DNA of 64,000 nucleotides, from positions 18,233,001 through 18,297,000 of the forward strand of contig NC_092561.1 in the NCBI RefSeq assembly GCF_037975245.1, given 5' to 3'. Shown piece by piece: positions 12,101 to 23,123 of this stretch. The translations under genes and the position numbers were made by a program. The notes beneath the pieces were generated by a model. It searched no databases and had not been told where the DNA came from. It saw only the letters and a list, made by a program, of their open reading frames with translations. Each line of letters starts with the position of its first letter. Within the stretch, counting starts at the first letter, position 1. This DNA is from Apostichopus japonicus (Eukaryota > Echinodermata > Holothuroidea > Aspidochirotida > Stichopodidae).

Positions 12101-14030
12101 TACTGACAGCGTAGATTCTCTCTCGATGGATATCTCTCTGGGAATTCGTCACTAGTATTAAAACCATCTGCTCCCCAACAGCAGTCTCCATAAAATCTAC
12201 AGTATTCATCACACTTGCAGTATTCCTTGGTTGTGTAGTCACCACAAGTATATTTGGGACAAAAATCTGCGAAAGAATTTGTTCAATAACACCGTCAAGT
12301 ATATACATTTGATTTCTTCGTTACAATTTTTGAATCTTTTATCCACAGAGGTAAATAATAAGTATACTAAAAGTAAAATGTTTTGATAAACTTTTATCTA
12401 CACAGTACATTGATTGGTAAGCAAAATTGCCAAATGTATCGAGTTTCAAGGATAAAATCAACAATCAGATTATAATAACTCCAGTAAAGCTTTTACGAGG
12501 CATTTACCCCTGATTATCTAATGTACTTCTCACTGTTGTCTATACCTTCTGGGATAACTGAACGTTTATCCGGTCAAAGAAGGTTACTTTTTTATCAAAT
12601 TTATCTTATGTTTAATATAATTAAGATTGCGATGTCAATTAACAGTGTTCGACTTACTTAATGTGAGTCTTACATTGTCTACCAACTGTAAACCAATTAA
12701 ATATACTAAGATATAGTACACATTTTGCCCAAAGGCAACAAGGCACCAAAAGCTGGCTTAATATATAAATACATATGGAAGGTAAACAAACCACTCAGCT
12801 AAGCTGTTGAATAGAATATCTTACGTAACCAAGGGCGTAGGAACCGGGGGGCTGGGGGGGGGGGGGGCGCCAGCCCCCCCAGTGAAAAATGTGGAGGGGC
12901 GGAATTATCATTCCTCCCCCCCGCTTCGCAAGTCAGAAAACCCCTTTTTCATTTCCAAATGAGAAAAAAAAATCTCATTTGGAGCACCAAATTGCATCTA
13001 AGGCCTGGTGAAAATACAAAATTAAGTTTACAAAATGGAGTGGGTGTTGAAGTGTGCTATATTGCACCAAATTGCATCTGAGGCTACCTGGAAATGCAAA
13101 AAATTCCAAAGGGGAGGGGGACACCCCCTCCCCTTAGACCCCTCCCCCAGGCCGGCCATCAGTCTTCAGCCCCCCCCCCTCAAAAGTACCTTCCTACGCC
13201 ACTGTACGTAACAGTCCATTGATCTGTCTCAGTGTAGACTGTAGTAACAGAATATACTTATTAGTCAAAGTAATATTTAGTTTATTGAGCTGGCCTAAAA
13301 ATAAAATGTTGTTGCAACAAAAGTCTTAATTCAGTGCTAATCTTGGACAAACTATATGATACAAATCTTACGTTTAGGTTTATAAACGAAGAGCATAAGT
13401 ATACAGTCAGTACACAAAACATTGTTGTGATAATAGTGTCCGAAATGCAAATGTTCTTACATCCGTCATTCTGAAAGATATTTTATATTTAATAGTCGAT
13501 TGGCAAGCTAGATTAAGCGTATATTAGTTGAACCTCTACCAACTTGACTAACCATCAAGTAGTCATATGTTAGTCAAACACATTGCCTTAATTGGTAAAA
13601 TTCATACTGTCTTGTCATGTGTTATTACGCGTATGCTGAAACATTTGGACAGCTCTTTCAATTTGGTTTAAAAGAAACATATAACTTAATTGGTGGTAAT
13701 AAGCGCTAATATATATTTCTTTTTCATATTGTTCAACATACTAGAGGAAAGAAATTACTGTTGATAAATTAAAACAAATATAAGCATATCACTCCATATC
13801 TGTCAATCATAAACGTTTTGAGATTGTTCAGCAAGGCATACATAAATTCATAATATAAACTTTAAATTAATTATTAACGTACCTTCTGGCAAAAATTGTG
13901 GAACGAGATCCAAATCCAGTGAGGGTGGCGTCCATTCGCTCAGTGGCAAAACTGTAATATTCTCAGCTGTCCCAGTCAATAAAACTGATGTAGCAACAAG
14001 ACAAACGTACCAAAATAAAGCAGTCTGCAT
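9158..14030 (-). CDS. Somatomedin-B-domain seven-transmembrane receptor, copy 1
   Basis: Predicted cell-surface GPCR of the secretin/adhesion/Methuselah-like clan; ligand unknown. Coding exons are 13883-14030, 10135-12266 and 9158-9409 (phases 1 and 0), 843 codons. Exon 1 encodes a signal peptide (MQTALFWYVCLVATSVLLTG). Exon 2 begins with a somatomedin-B domain (cysteines at about residues 52, 57, 66, 68, 72, 78, 79 and 103, motif YCKCDEYCRFYGDCCW). An ectodomain with two CAxCN motifs (YCARCNG, HCAICNE) and many N-glycosylation sites follows. Seven membrane segments lie at about 549-805; TM6-TM7 are in exon 3. A Cys at the start of TM3 and CWIG in loop 2 match the family's conserved disulfide. 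I see no canonical GPS cleavage motif before TM1. An earlier in-frame ATG exists at 14177, but the signal peptide favours 14030. Copies 2 and 3 share the design but are clearly diverged. Confidence 0.88.
9724..10015. repeat. Palindromic GATATC-rich repeat in the copy-1 receptor intron
   Basis: The self-complementary word gatatc, mostly as aagatatct, occurs about ten times in 290 bp, separated by 15-40 bp of caatt and gaatt-type sequence. It lies in the intron between the TM1-5 exon and the TM6-7 exon. Any two units can pair with each other on a single strand. Confidence 0.8.
12830..13204. mobile_element. hAT-type MITE in intron 1 of receptor copy 1
   Basis: A 375-bp element flanked by a perfect 8-bp target duplication, tacgtaac, at 12822-12829 and 13205-13212. 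The ends are imperfect inverted repeats: caagggcgtaggaacc on the left and, from the right end inward, cagtggcgtaggaagg. The interior is rich in G- and C-runs and codes for nothing. An 8-bp duplication with CAGTGGCG-type ends is typical of hAT elements. Confidence 0.85.
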
Positions 14031-14214
14031 GGTGGTTCTTTCCAGCAAATTATCCGGCGTAAAAATTAATGGTTTAATACGAATATTTCTTATCCTCGAC
14101 GTTACTTTTGCATAATACCATCCAAACACACGTACTGGTACCGAAAAGAAATTTCTCAACATAAATTCATATTGCAAATATTAACACACTGGATGGTAAC
14201 GTTAATAATTTGAA

Positions 14215-14690
14215 GACCTAATCCAATGAAGCACGAGCCGTTCTTTACTTCCGACGTACGCAGTAGACGAGCCTACTTTCATACAAATGTTGTTCAGATT
14301 GAAAACACTCCATTTAACAGTGATAGTGTTATTGTTAGTCCTAATTATACTTTTAAGACCACATCTGAACTTGAAGCAATTTGAGAAACGGTGTCATTGA
14401 AACCTTTTCCTCCGGGCAGTTCAGGCAAGTTAATTCACTGTGTATTCTCGGAAATGCAGATGGCAGATGTTATTGACATACCAAAGTTTCCACGACCACA
14501 CGTCCTGTTTTCTGAAGAGGTCACTGTTTAGGCAACCAGTGAGCGCAAATGAAGCTACAACCAAATATACCAGCAAGTATAAAACCCTTGAATTAATACT
14601 TCAAGTTTTGTGTTTCTGATATGACCTCTATTATATTTTGTTAACCACAGAAATATCAATTACCGAGGTGGTCAAGTAAGATTATCAGTT
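14215..14690. other. 5' flank of receptor copy 1, homologous to 23290-23762
   Basis: This stretch upstream of receptor copy 1 is nearly identical to the far 5' flank of copy 2, although the copy-2 gene itself resembles copy 3. It probably includes promoter sequence, but I cannot name an element. Confidence 0.6.
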
Positions 14691-15544
14691 TTGCTATGGA
14701 CTAAAAAGAACGTGTGTAGTTGAGCACTTGGTCATTTAATTTTAATAGCTATATCAAAGTGACCTTTAAAACTTAACGAGGATACGTACCTTAAATTAGA
14801 ATGCAATAGATATGTTCTCACCGGTGATGGGTTTATATAACTATCCTATAAAACTATAATAATAATATAAATAATAATAATACGACTTATAATGCGCACA
14901 CACCACTCAAAGAATGCATCATGGCGCAATTAACAATTTGAAATGATACAAATAATACATACTAATACAAAACAATGACAGAAGAAATACTTAATGGTTC
15001 AAGATTATATAAAAGCTTTTTCATTAAGTGGGATTTGATGCTCTTCTTAAAGAGAGTAGCTGGTTGTCTGATTTTTAAGGGGAGTTGGTTCCATAAGCGA
15101 GGGGCAGAAACAATAAATGACCTTTCCCCCAAGAATGTTTGGACTTAATTTCAGATAATAAAAATTGAGAGCTGGATCTTAGATTACGAGAGGGGACATA
15201 AATATGTAATAAGTATGTAATGAAATATGCATTGGACCATGTCCTTTAAGTGATTTATAAACAATAAGGAGAATTTTATACATAATACGATATTTTACAG
15301 GTAGCCAGTGCAGGTTTTTTAAGATAGGGTGGATGTGGGGCAACGTAATCGATTCGAGTATTCCGGCCGCAACTACTATCTAAGCGGAGCGCCACCATAA
15401 GTTGGCGCGCAGCGTAGCAAGAAAATTTCAGATTTCAATACCTGCCAGATCGCTGGAGATGGCACTTGCCAGGCTGGATAGCAGCCATCTAGTTGCGTGA
15501 TTTCGGGAGAAAATTACAAATTCGTCATTCAAGAAATCTGCAAT
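14691..15544. repeat. Segment absent from the matching site at 23762; unclassified repeat
   Basis: The sequences on both sides of this segment are adjacent at 23760-23764, so it was either inserted here or deleted there. At 15000-15350 it has the look of a dispersed repeat (words such as ggtagccagtgcaggttttt). At 15375-15480 it has gcggagcgccaccataagtt, related to the interior of the hAT-type MITE at 38630. No gene is seen. Confidence 0.5.
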
Positions 15545-15898
15545 AAAGTTCATGCGGCCTTAATTTTTACGGAATATGCTCCCTATTTCCCCAGTATTAG
15601 GGAACGGGCACCGTCTTTGAAACACCATCTACAACTAAACAACAAATATGTACAGGCTTTGACTCTAGCTATGAAGTGCCATGACTTCTTGAACTAGTTG
15701 TAGGCTCCGGCCGCACCGTTATCCGCACACAGCTTGTGGTTTCAATCTCAAATTTCACTCGTCGCGACACGCAGACAAAGTTGCAGGTCATACCGATGTG
15801 AAACTCTCGGTCACTTTTGATAGAACTGAACTTCTAATATTCGATGATATGAAGCCTGAGATGTGTAAGCCCTAACCAAATAGAGCCACGACACTAAA

Positions 15899-15900
<2 letters not shown>

Positions 15901-15938
<38 letters not shown>
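15901..15938. repeat. (GT)n microsatellite
   Basis: About 19 uninterrupted GT dinucleotides. The copy in unit 3, near 24103, has only four, so the array changed length after the duplication. Confidence 0.95.
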
Positions 15939-15941
<3 letters not shown>

Positions 15942-16404
15942 GGGGGGAACATTTGATAGTGTGTCTCCCACCCATCGAAATGTAAGGGACGTGTCCCCCG
16001 CCCCCCCCCCCACCCCAGGATTGACGCCCATGCTTGTAAGCTGCTCTTAAGTTTCCTCAACATCCCTCTGAAACATTATTAGGGTGATAGACTGATTCTC
16101 AGCGATAGTATTGTCTCCTTTCTTGAAATTTGGCGGTTTTAAGAGCATCAGGGTACGTCCCAGAAGTGAAAACCCGGCCTATGCACTATGTCGCGTCCGG
16201 TTTTTCAGCAACTATAGCCTACTGTCGGTCGTTCATGAGTATAGTCATCATAGAGATTCGAGACCATTCAGACCAATGCTATATTTTTCGCACATGTAAT
16301 TTTTTATCGACACCCAAAATCCCAGTGGAGGGGGGGGGCGACTGGGGGGCGACAAGCTTTCATGGGGGGCTGCCCCCACGCCCCCCCCCCCACTACGCCA
16401 CTGC

Positions 16405-16675
16405 CCATATCCAACCTTGAAGTGATAAAAGAATGTACAATCTGTTCAGTTGCCTTATCATTTAAATATTTTCGTAATTTGTAGATGCCTCTGAGATGAA
16501 ATGCAGCAGAACTTGTTATTTTGGAAATGTCGCGATTCATCAAAAATTACACCAAGATTACGCGCATGAGTGGAAGGGCGAACCTGAACATTACCAATTG
16601 ATATGCATGGAATATTGATTTTAGCAAGCTGATGACAAGAACCAAAAAGCAAAAACTCAGTTTTTTTCTCCATTA
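16405..16675 (-). pseudogene. CR1/L2-type LINE reverse transcriptase fragment
   Basis: Two minus-strand frames carry KTEFLLFGS, then HARNLGVIFDE, then KITSSAAFHLRGIYKLRKYL and IVHSFITSRLDMG, the order found in the C-terminal reverse transcriptase region of CR1/L2-like non-LTR retrotransposons. The frame changes near 16530, so it is dead. The equivalent place in unit 3 (about 24560) has lost most of it. Confidence 0.75.
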
Positions 16676-17029
16676 AGCTTCAAAAAGCATCCTCGACACA
16701 CGTTTCTCACCAGCTGATAACTTAGGCTCAAATGTTTTTAACTAAGAAAGGCTGTTTCTTTCGAAATGACACAATTGGGTCGTAGTGGACATTAGTGACG
16801 TTTGTATTGATATTCTTTTAGTGTTAGGTAGTCCATACTTATTTCAAAATTTAAACATATTGATTTATCCACAGTTTTGATTAATTGAGGGCTATCTGCA
16901 ACTAATATTAAATTAACCAAAGAGTTTTCGGAATTTCGACAAAAATTTAGTAGTACCATGAAGTTAATCGGTTGCCCACGTATAACTTATGAAAATATAT
17001 TTGTATCATCCAAAGAGAGCGTGAATGAT

Positions 17030-17335
17030 GGGCTATTGGCAAAGGCGTCGGACTTGTGATCTAAGGATCGCTGGTTCGATTTATGCCTCGTTCCTTACGT
17101 TGTGTCCTTGTGCAAGATGGTTTATCTCAATTATCTCGCTCTATCCAGAAGTCAAATTTGGTACCTGTTAGGTAACTAAATTGTCATTGGGCGCAACTTG
17201 TTATATAACTGCAGCCGCGTATATAGGGATTGTCTCTGGGACAGGTTATCATTGACCAGGGGTTATATAACCTCTGCAAAGCGCTTTGAGACCTATCGCT
17301 GGTGTAAAGCGCTATATAAACCGATTATTTATATA
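17030..17335 (+). mobile_element. tRNA-derived SINE, family B (unit 2 copy)
   Basis: The head has a tRNA-like promoter: A-box-like ttggcaaaggcgtcgg and B-box ggttcgattt. A long body follows, then a tail with paired words aaagcgctttgagacc and gtgtaaagcgctatataaa and a TA-rich end. A copy lies at the same place in unit 3 (about 25010-25285), so it predates the duplication. Confidence 0.75.
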
Positions 17336-17369
17336 TATATTTTTTAGTTATAAATATATATAAATATAT

Positions 17370-17622
17370 ATATTTGATCTCTAGAGTAAGGCAAAATATG
17401 TTACCAAAAACAGAACTAGTATTGTTCGATACAGGTGACAAACGCCTACGGTGGAATTACGACCTTCCTTACCGGTTTCGAACCTCTGGACATACTATCA
17501 GCGTCCATAGCCTAGTTGGTTAGGGTGTCCGCGTACAGAGCGGGAGGCCCGGGTTCGAATCCCGGTGGAGGGTGGAAGTTTTTTCACTGTTCTTGATTTT
17601 CCAACTCATTACGATTTTCATT

Positions 17623-17640
<18 letters not shown>
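17370..17640 (+). mobile_element. tRNA-like sequence inside an insertion present only in unit 2
   Basis: Roughly 17506-17575 resembles a tRNA. The D-arm is gcctagttggttagggt. An anticodon stem tccgc/gcggg encloses a 7-base loop with ACA in the anticodon place. The T-arm ccgggttcgaatcccgg is perfect. The acceptor stem pairs poorly (about 5 of 7), and an ACA anticodon is not standard in animals. The surrounding 250 bp are missing at the matching site in unit 3 (about 25315). A tRNA pseudogene or a SINE head is likelier than a working tRNA gene. Confidence 0.55.
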
Positions 17641-17663
<23 letters not shown>

Positions 17664-18145
17664 CAATCATAACAATAACAGTAACAAAATATATCGAGCC
17701 CATATTATGACCAAAAGAGAACTGTATATGCAAACCTGTCAAACAAATATTAAAAAGTCATTGTTGCTGGTATAGGTAGATATACCATGTTGACACAAAG
17801 TTTCAAAAAAGTTTTTTTGCGGTTTAAGCCACTTAATAAGAATTACAGAATAAGTTAGCTTCTTGCAGATCTTCTGTATGCATTTATTTCATGTTGAAAA
17901 ATGCCATGGGCCATAATAGTTAATTTACGAAACAGAAATACTGATCTTATTTCTTTTTAAATTAAATTAAAAGATGTTAATTAGTTTTATGTACAATATT
18001 ATTCTACAACAATATAAATTTACGATCACCGCGAATTTTCAAATCATTTTCTGATGATAACATGTACGTAATTTGCTTTATTCCCAAAATACAATTTAAA
18101 GCAGAAAATTCTGTTCACATTTGTAGACGAGGTAAGCCGCCGTTT

Positions 18146-18262
18146 AATAATAATAATAACAACAACAATAACAACAACAATAATAACAACAATAATAATA
18201 ATAATAATAACAATAATAATAACAATAATAATTACAACAATAATAATAATAATAATAATTAC

Positions 18263-18315
<53 letters not shown>
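18146..18315. repeat. (AAT/AAC)n microsatellite
   Basis: About 170 bp of AAT with interspersed AAC triplets. In unit 3 (about 25782-25840) the array is only about 60 bp, showing length change after the duplication. Open frames of poly-Asn and poly-Ile here are artefacts. Confidence 0.95.
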
Positions 18316-18479
18316 GATTGCTAAACCTAACATGTGTAAACACTGCCACTGTCTTCTCAATGTTTCCAATTTGTTATATGATACACGGATATACATTGGT
18401 CAGCTTAATCGTTGGGTAGTAAACCAGCCACTTCAGTACCAAATCGATCAGTTCAATACAAGTCGTCAATCTTCTAAGC

Positions 18480-18997
18480 CAGTGTTTCTCTAACTTTATC
18501 CCCCCCCCCCCACGAGCACCCTGTGGATGTCAGAGTTGTACACGAACTCCCAACTTTTCGAGACACGATCTGAGTCATTATTATACTATAATACGCATAA
18601 CAGTGCTTCGTTAAAGATCAAGTTCATAGTGTAATATTGTAATGAGAAAACAAAACAAGAGATGAACAAATATTTATTTGGAAACTTCAAGATCAGATCT
18701 TCACGACGTACTGCCATGCGTACACCATCTTCACCAAAGTCATGCGGCCTGTGTCTGTGTCATAATTTAGTTATTTATCACATGCACGGTGCGGTACTAC
18801 TATATGGCAACATATGCGTATGGAACGCGAAAAGAGTTTGTTGATAGGTACCACTTTTACTAAATTAATATGATACATCAGATTTTAGTACAACAAAAAG
18901 TACCCTGCTTTTGACTATCAGAAACGTCTCAGGAAACCACCTGGGATGGACTCACGCATCCCCTGGGGGTTCATGCACCCCAGTTAGGGAACCCCTG
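18480..18997. mobile_element. hAT-type MITE downstream of receptor copy 2
   Basis: A 518-bp element whose ends are inverted repeats: cagtgtttctctaacttt on the left and, from the right end inward, caggggttccctaact. It is flanked by 8-bp duplications ttctaagc and gtctaagc (7 of 8). The same element sits at 26001-26466 in unit 3, so it inserted before the duplication. It begins about 80 bp past the receptor stop codon and probably lies in the 3' UTR. On the minus strand it carries an AATAAA near 18675 that could serve as a poly(A) signal. Confidence 0.8.
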
Positions 18998-19078
18998 GTC
19001 TAAGCATTGAAACGTGCTTTATCTAGGCCTATATATACCAGCTCGTAGCCTATACTTTGGAGCTACTCTGTCACCCTC

Positions 19079-22000
19079 TTACATAGTGGTTGTTCTAGTG
19101 TGTGACGATGATATCAAACTGATTCGACTAACGGCGCCCAGTTTCATCTTCCACATTTTTCTAACCCGTTCGTTGAAAGCAAAGAATACCATGATGAGAA
19201 TTCCTTGAAGAGCTTGAGCAATGAAGAACGCATAAAAGAGAATTCTTGAGGAATCGAATGCAATGAAAAAGCCAACAGACCACGAAAATCCCATCAAAAT
19301 CGAAATCTGTGCAAATGAAGAGGAAAAAAAATCATTCTAACCATTATTCTTAAATGTTAGTAGAACAGAGAAATATTCTGTAAGAAAGCTTGTTAAACTT
19401 ATGGATTGGGTTATACATTTCCAATGTCATTCTGTCTTTAACCAACCGAAATCTGTTAAAATGAAGAAAAAGGCACACATATCCAGTTATAAGACTCTGA
19501 TATAGAAATTCATAAGCATACTGAATGGGACAATATTGTTTTCTAGCCTACAGTGTGTAATTCGAACCAGTGTTGACATGAATAATTATGTACATATATA
19601 TATATAAATATAAATATACAAATATACAAATAGAAAAATACAAATACAAATACTAAATACAAATACAAAAACAACAAATACAAATACAAAGAAATACATA
19701 CAAATACAAATATATATACAAATACTAAACTGGTCTTCTGACTGTTACCCCAGCATAGGAACGGCGTTATTAAAATCACCAACATGTAAATAGTAGCTAG
19801 AAAAGCATAACAAGAACAACACCATCACGTGATGGGAGCCCACAGAAATACAATCCTGTTGAACGATGTAAGTTGTAGTTTGTTTGTGAGATGTCTCTAA
19901 CCCTTACATGTCTATTAATTTCTGGGGAATTACAGTCACTTCAAATCACAAGATATATATATTGATGCTGTTGGATTTTAATTTTTACATATGTTATATT
20001 ATACATTTTAATAGCAGTTCAGAAAGATCAATGCAAAGTTGATCTACCTTCCAAAACCGTATCATTACCTTAACATAAACAAGAAGCTCGAGATGTTTAT
20101 TTCTTCTGGCTCGTTGCCTACTCGACTCTTCGTCAGGGGTAAACCTGCTCATGCGAATTCCTCTTACAATCAGGATGAAAAATACCGCATTGAATATAAT
20201 TGCAGTGACCAATGGCCCTCCCACTGTCCCCACTACTACCCATCCGTTTCCAATCCAGCACGTATGGTCGCCTACTAGGCCATATGTGATAGGGATTTCC
20301 GTCGAGAAGTAGAAAAAGAGACACCCACATACCCCTACAATTACAGATGGTAACACCCAGCCATAACAAAAATATCCAATCACTTGGTTTCTTGAATAGC
20401 GTCTAGCAGAGTTTAACTTAGGCTTGCTAAAAGTCGATTTCAAATTCCAAGCTAGGAGGTTCATCCAGGCAAATGTTGCCAACCACATGAAATGGGTAAC
20501 CATGGCAACAATAAGGCATACAGTGTTCCATCCAGTGACGTAATCAGTCACAAAATGAATTAAGATCTGACCACAAGCCAAGGCGAAGCAAAAGTTCATC
20601 AATGTCAGTCCAAAGCTGTTACGTAATTCCGAAAATGCGCAGTATGTAAAGAAGGTGAAGATCAAAGAAAGAATCGAGGCTGCTACACAAATGCTACTGA
20701 AGATCAACTCGTATGAGGAATACCGTTCGTTTCTTCGAATTGTTGAAACAATATTTGTTTTTTCACTTGTCGTCGGTGTTACCATGGTGACTGTAGTGTT
20801 TTTCTGTCGATCAGAACCGCAAACTTGTGTCTCGATCGTACGAAGTTCACTGCTATTTTCAAATTGATAGATAAATCGGAACCAAGAAAAATCCCCTAAT
20901 GGTTGCAACGTTACAGGATCAAGAATAGAGATGTTTCCGTCAATGTTTTGTTCTGCCATTATTTCCGGAGAAAGAGATCTATATAGGTTCTTGCATACCA
21001 GAGTTTCTTCAAACTGGGTTACATTTCCACAGAGACGAATGATTTGTATATCTTCAAACTGGCATTGCTCTTTACTAAGCAATAAAAAATTGACAAACTC
21101 AAACATATACATCTCCCACACATGAAATTGGATGACTTCCTCAGGGACGTGAAAGTACAACATATCCAACAGTTCAAACGGCTGATCAACAGAAATGTGA
21201 CGGAGCTGCTGCCATGGCAACGTATAATCAAATAAGTTATCACGTATTCTGCTCATCTCTCCCCGAATACATATTTCGATACGTTTGTTCAGGTATGGAC
21301 ACCATGTGCTAGAGTTTCCTCCGTTTGCTATGCGTATGGCCAGTAACACTGTTGTAGTGTACAAATTTGGACATTGCACTAAGCTTATCAACTTGCTACC
21401 AGGTAATTCGGGTGGAACTGTGGTAGTTTGTATGCGATAGCCAAATCCTAACAGCCAAGGGGATCCAAATAAGTCGGTTAGTTGAAAATCATGGTTATCT
21501 TCTACTGCTGCAAATAGGCCTATGCAGAAAGCAATCGGAATATTTGGATGACAGTAGGCGCAGTGCGGATTCCGGAAGTACGTGTTGCCATAGACGACGG
21601 GGGAAATATAATTCCTACATTTTTCTCTTATGTCTGAATCTTCGTATAACATAGGACAGTCGTCCGCTAACCCAATTTGACAGGGTCGTGGTGATGTACT
21701 GGTAAACTGAGTGTATAACTGGCAATTTTCATCGTTCATCTTAACTCTGTGTTCCGGACCAATCTCCATGGAAACTGGACAAATATCCATACAAAAATGT
21801 CGAACAACTGTTGCTAAGATACTACTTTCATTGACTCCGTTGCAACGTGCGCAGTAAACATTCTTGTACACAAATCCATTAACATCTTGAATAGGTAAGA
21901 AAACCTCCGCCTTGACGAATCGGTTTCTGTTAATTTCTGCGGTACAGTGTCGATGCAGGATTTCGTCGGTACCTCGTGGACAATCACTAATGACGTTATA

Positions 22001-23123
22001 CCCTAATGGTTGTAGGTTCAGAGATAAACCCGATGATTGGTATCCTGGGATATGGAGGCAGCGAAAATGTTCTCTTGGAGGATAAAATGAGGGAAAAGCG
22101 TCGTAGTTGATCGGAAATTCAGTTTTATCCCAGCAACAATCTCCATAGAAACGACACTGCTCGTCACATTGACAAGGCAAATTTTTAATATCCTGGGCAT
22201 CACATCGGTTGCCGCGACAGTGGTCTACAACGAGTCAAGAAAAGTCAAAACCAACAAAATTAGATCATCAAACAAACACACACGATAATGAAGGGATTCA
22301 TAACCCAGTTTCAATACTGGAAAAAAATTGGACTTTTGAATAATAAAAAGAAAAATGCAGTTATTTTAAATTGATAAGGTGGTTTTTTTATCCTATAATA
22401 CCTACGGCAAAATCCAGATATATTGGGTTAGCTCTTGTTTATGGTAAGTAACTTGTAATATTCATCAAAGACTTATATGTATTGACCTAAATTATATTCT
22501 AAATATGCCTCATAATTAAGTATACCATTTGATATCTTCTCTCTTTTTCGACAGGGCATGGACCCTCTGCCTTTGCTCTATTGGAAATTCCCTCAGTCGC
22601 CTCTTATCATTCTATAATAGTTCAGCCATCTACCTTAACCAGTCAGTAAATATTTAGATCCCCCTTCTCACCTTTCAAATCATGTGCACACCACTGAGCC
22701 ACAGCCCATGTATCTTCCACTGGTTTATGCGGATACATGGAAAGCCCTTGTCACTGTGCTTTGACATAAAGATATGTCCTCGGTGGTGTGAACGCTAAGA
22801 TCTCTTATGTTTGTTTTGTTCATCTCAGAAGAAAGGAAAGAACTGATGATGAAGTATAACAAACATAATCATACCACTATATATAGTATTATGTAATAAT
22901 GAAACGTTTGAAATTATTCAACGATGCCTACAGAAGTAAAACATATATACTTAGATACTTTGGTCACGAACGTACCTTCTGGTATAAATTGTGGAAAGGA
23001 TTCCACAAAACCTGGGGGTGGCGTCTGTTCCCACATTGGTATATCTGTAATATTCTCAGCTGTAACTAGCATTGAAACTGCGGTAGCAACAAGACGAACG
23101 TACCAAAATAAAGCATTCTGCAT
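19079..23123 (-). CDS. Somatomedin-B-domain seven-transmembrane receptor, copy 2
   Basis: Predicted cell-surface GPCR of the secretin/adhesion/Methuselah-like clan. Coding exons are 22976-23123, 20069-22224 and 19079-19306, phases 1 and 0, 843 codons. Exon 1 is a signal peptide (MQNALFWYVRLVATAVSML). Exon 2 opens with an eight-cysteine somatomedin-B domain (residues about 52-105; core CQCDEQCRFYGDCCWD). Cysteine-rich ectodomain motifs YCARCNG and HCAYCHP follow, then TM1-TM5. Exon 3 begins ISILMGFSWSVGFF (TM6) and holds TM7 with LQGILIMVFFAFNERVRKMW and a Ser/Thr-rich tail. CWIG in loop 2 and C at TM3 keep the family's disulfide. There is no evident GPS motif. The protein is about 96% identical to copy 3 by eye, with a cluster of changes near residues coded by 21468-21545. 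The gene appears intact. Confidence 0.9.
19585..19725. repeat. ATAC/AAATAC-rich simple repeat in intron 2 of receptor copy 2
   Basis: A run of ta dinucleotides is followed by acaaata and acaaatac words over about 140 bp. The unit 3 equivalent (about 27470-27560) is shorter. Confidence 0.8.

Noticed and set aside
14031-14177. Longer N-terminus for receptor copy 1 from the ATG at 14177
   Set aside because: The extra 49 residues are basic and not signal-like, while the ATG at 14030 starts a good signal peptide matched by the starts of copies 2 and 3.
18062-18493. 143-codon frame rich in asparagine
   Set aside because: It is translated (AAT/AAC)n microsatellite plus MITE sequence; the paired copy in unit 3 does not keep the frame.
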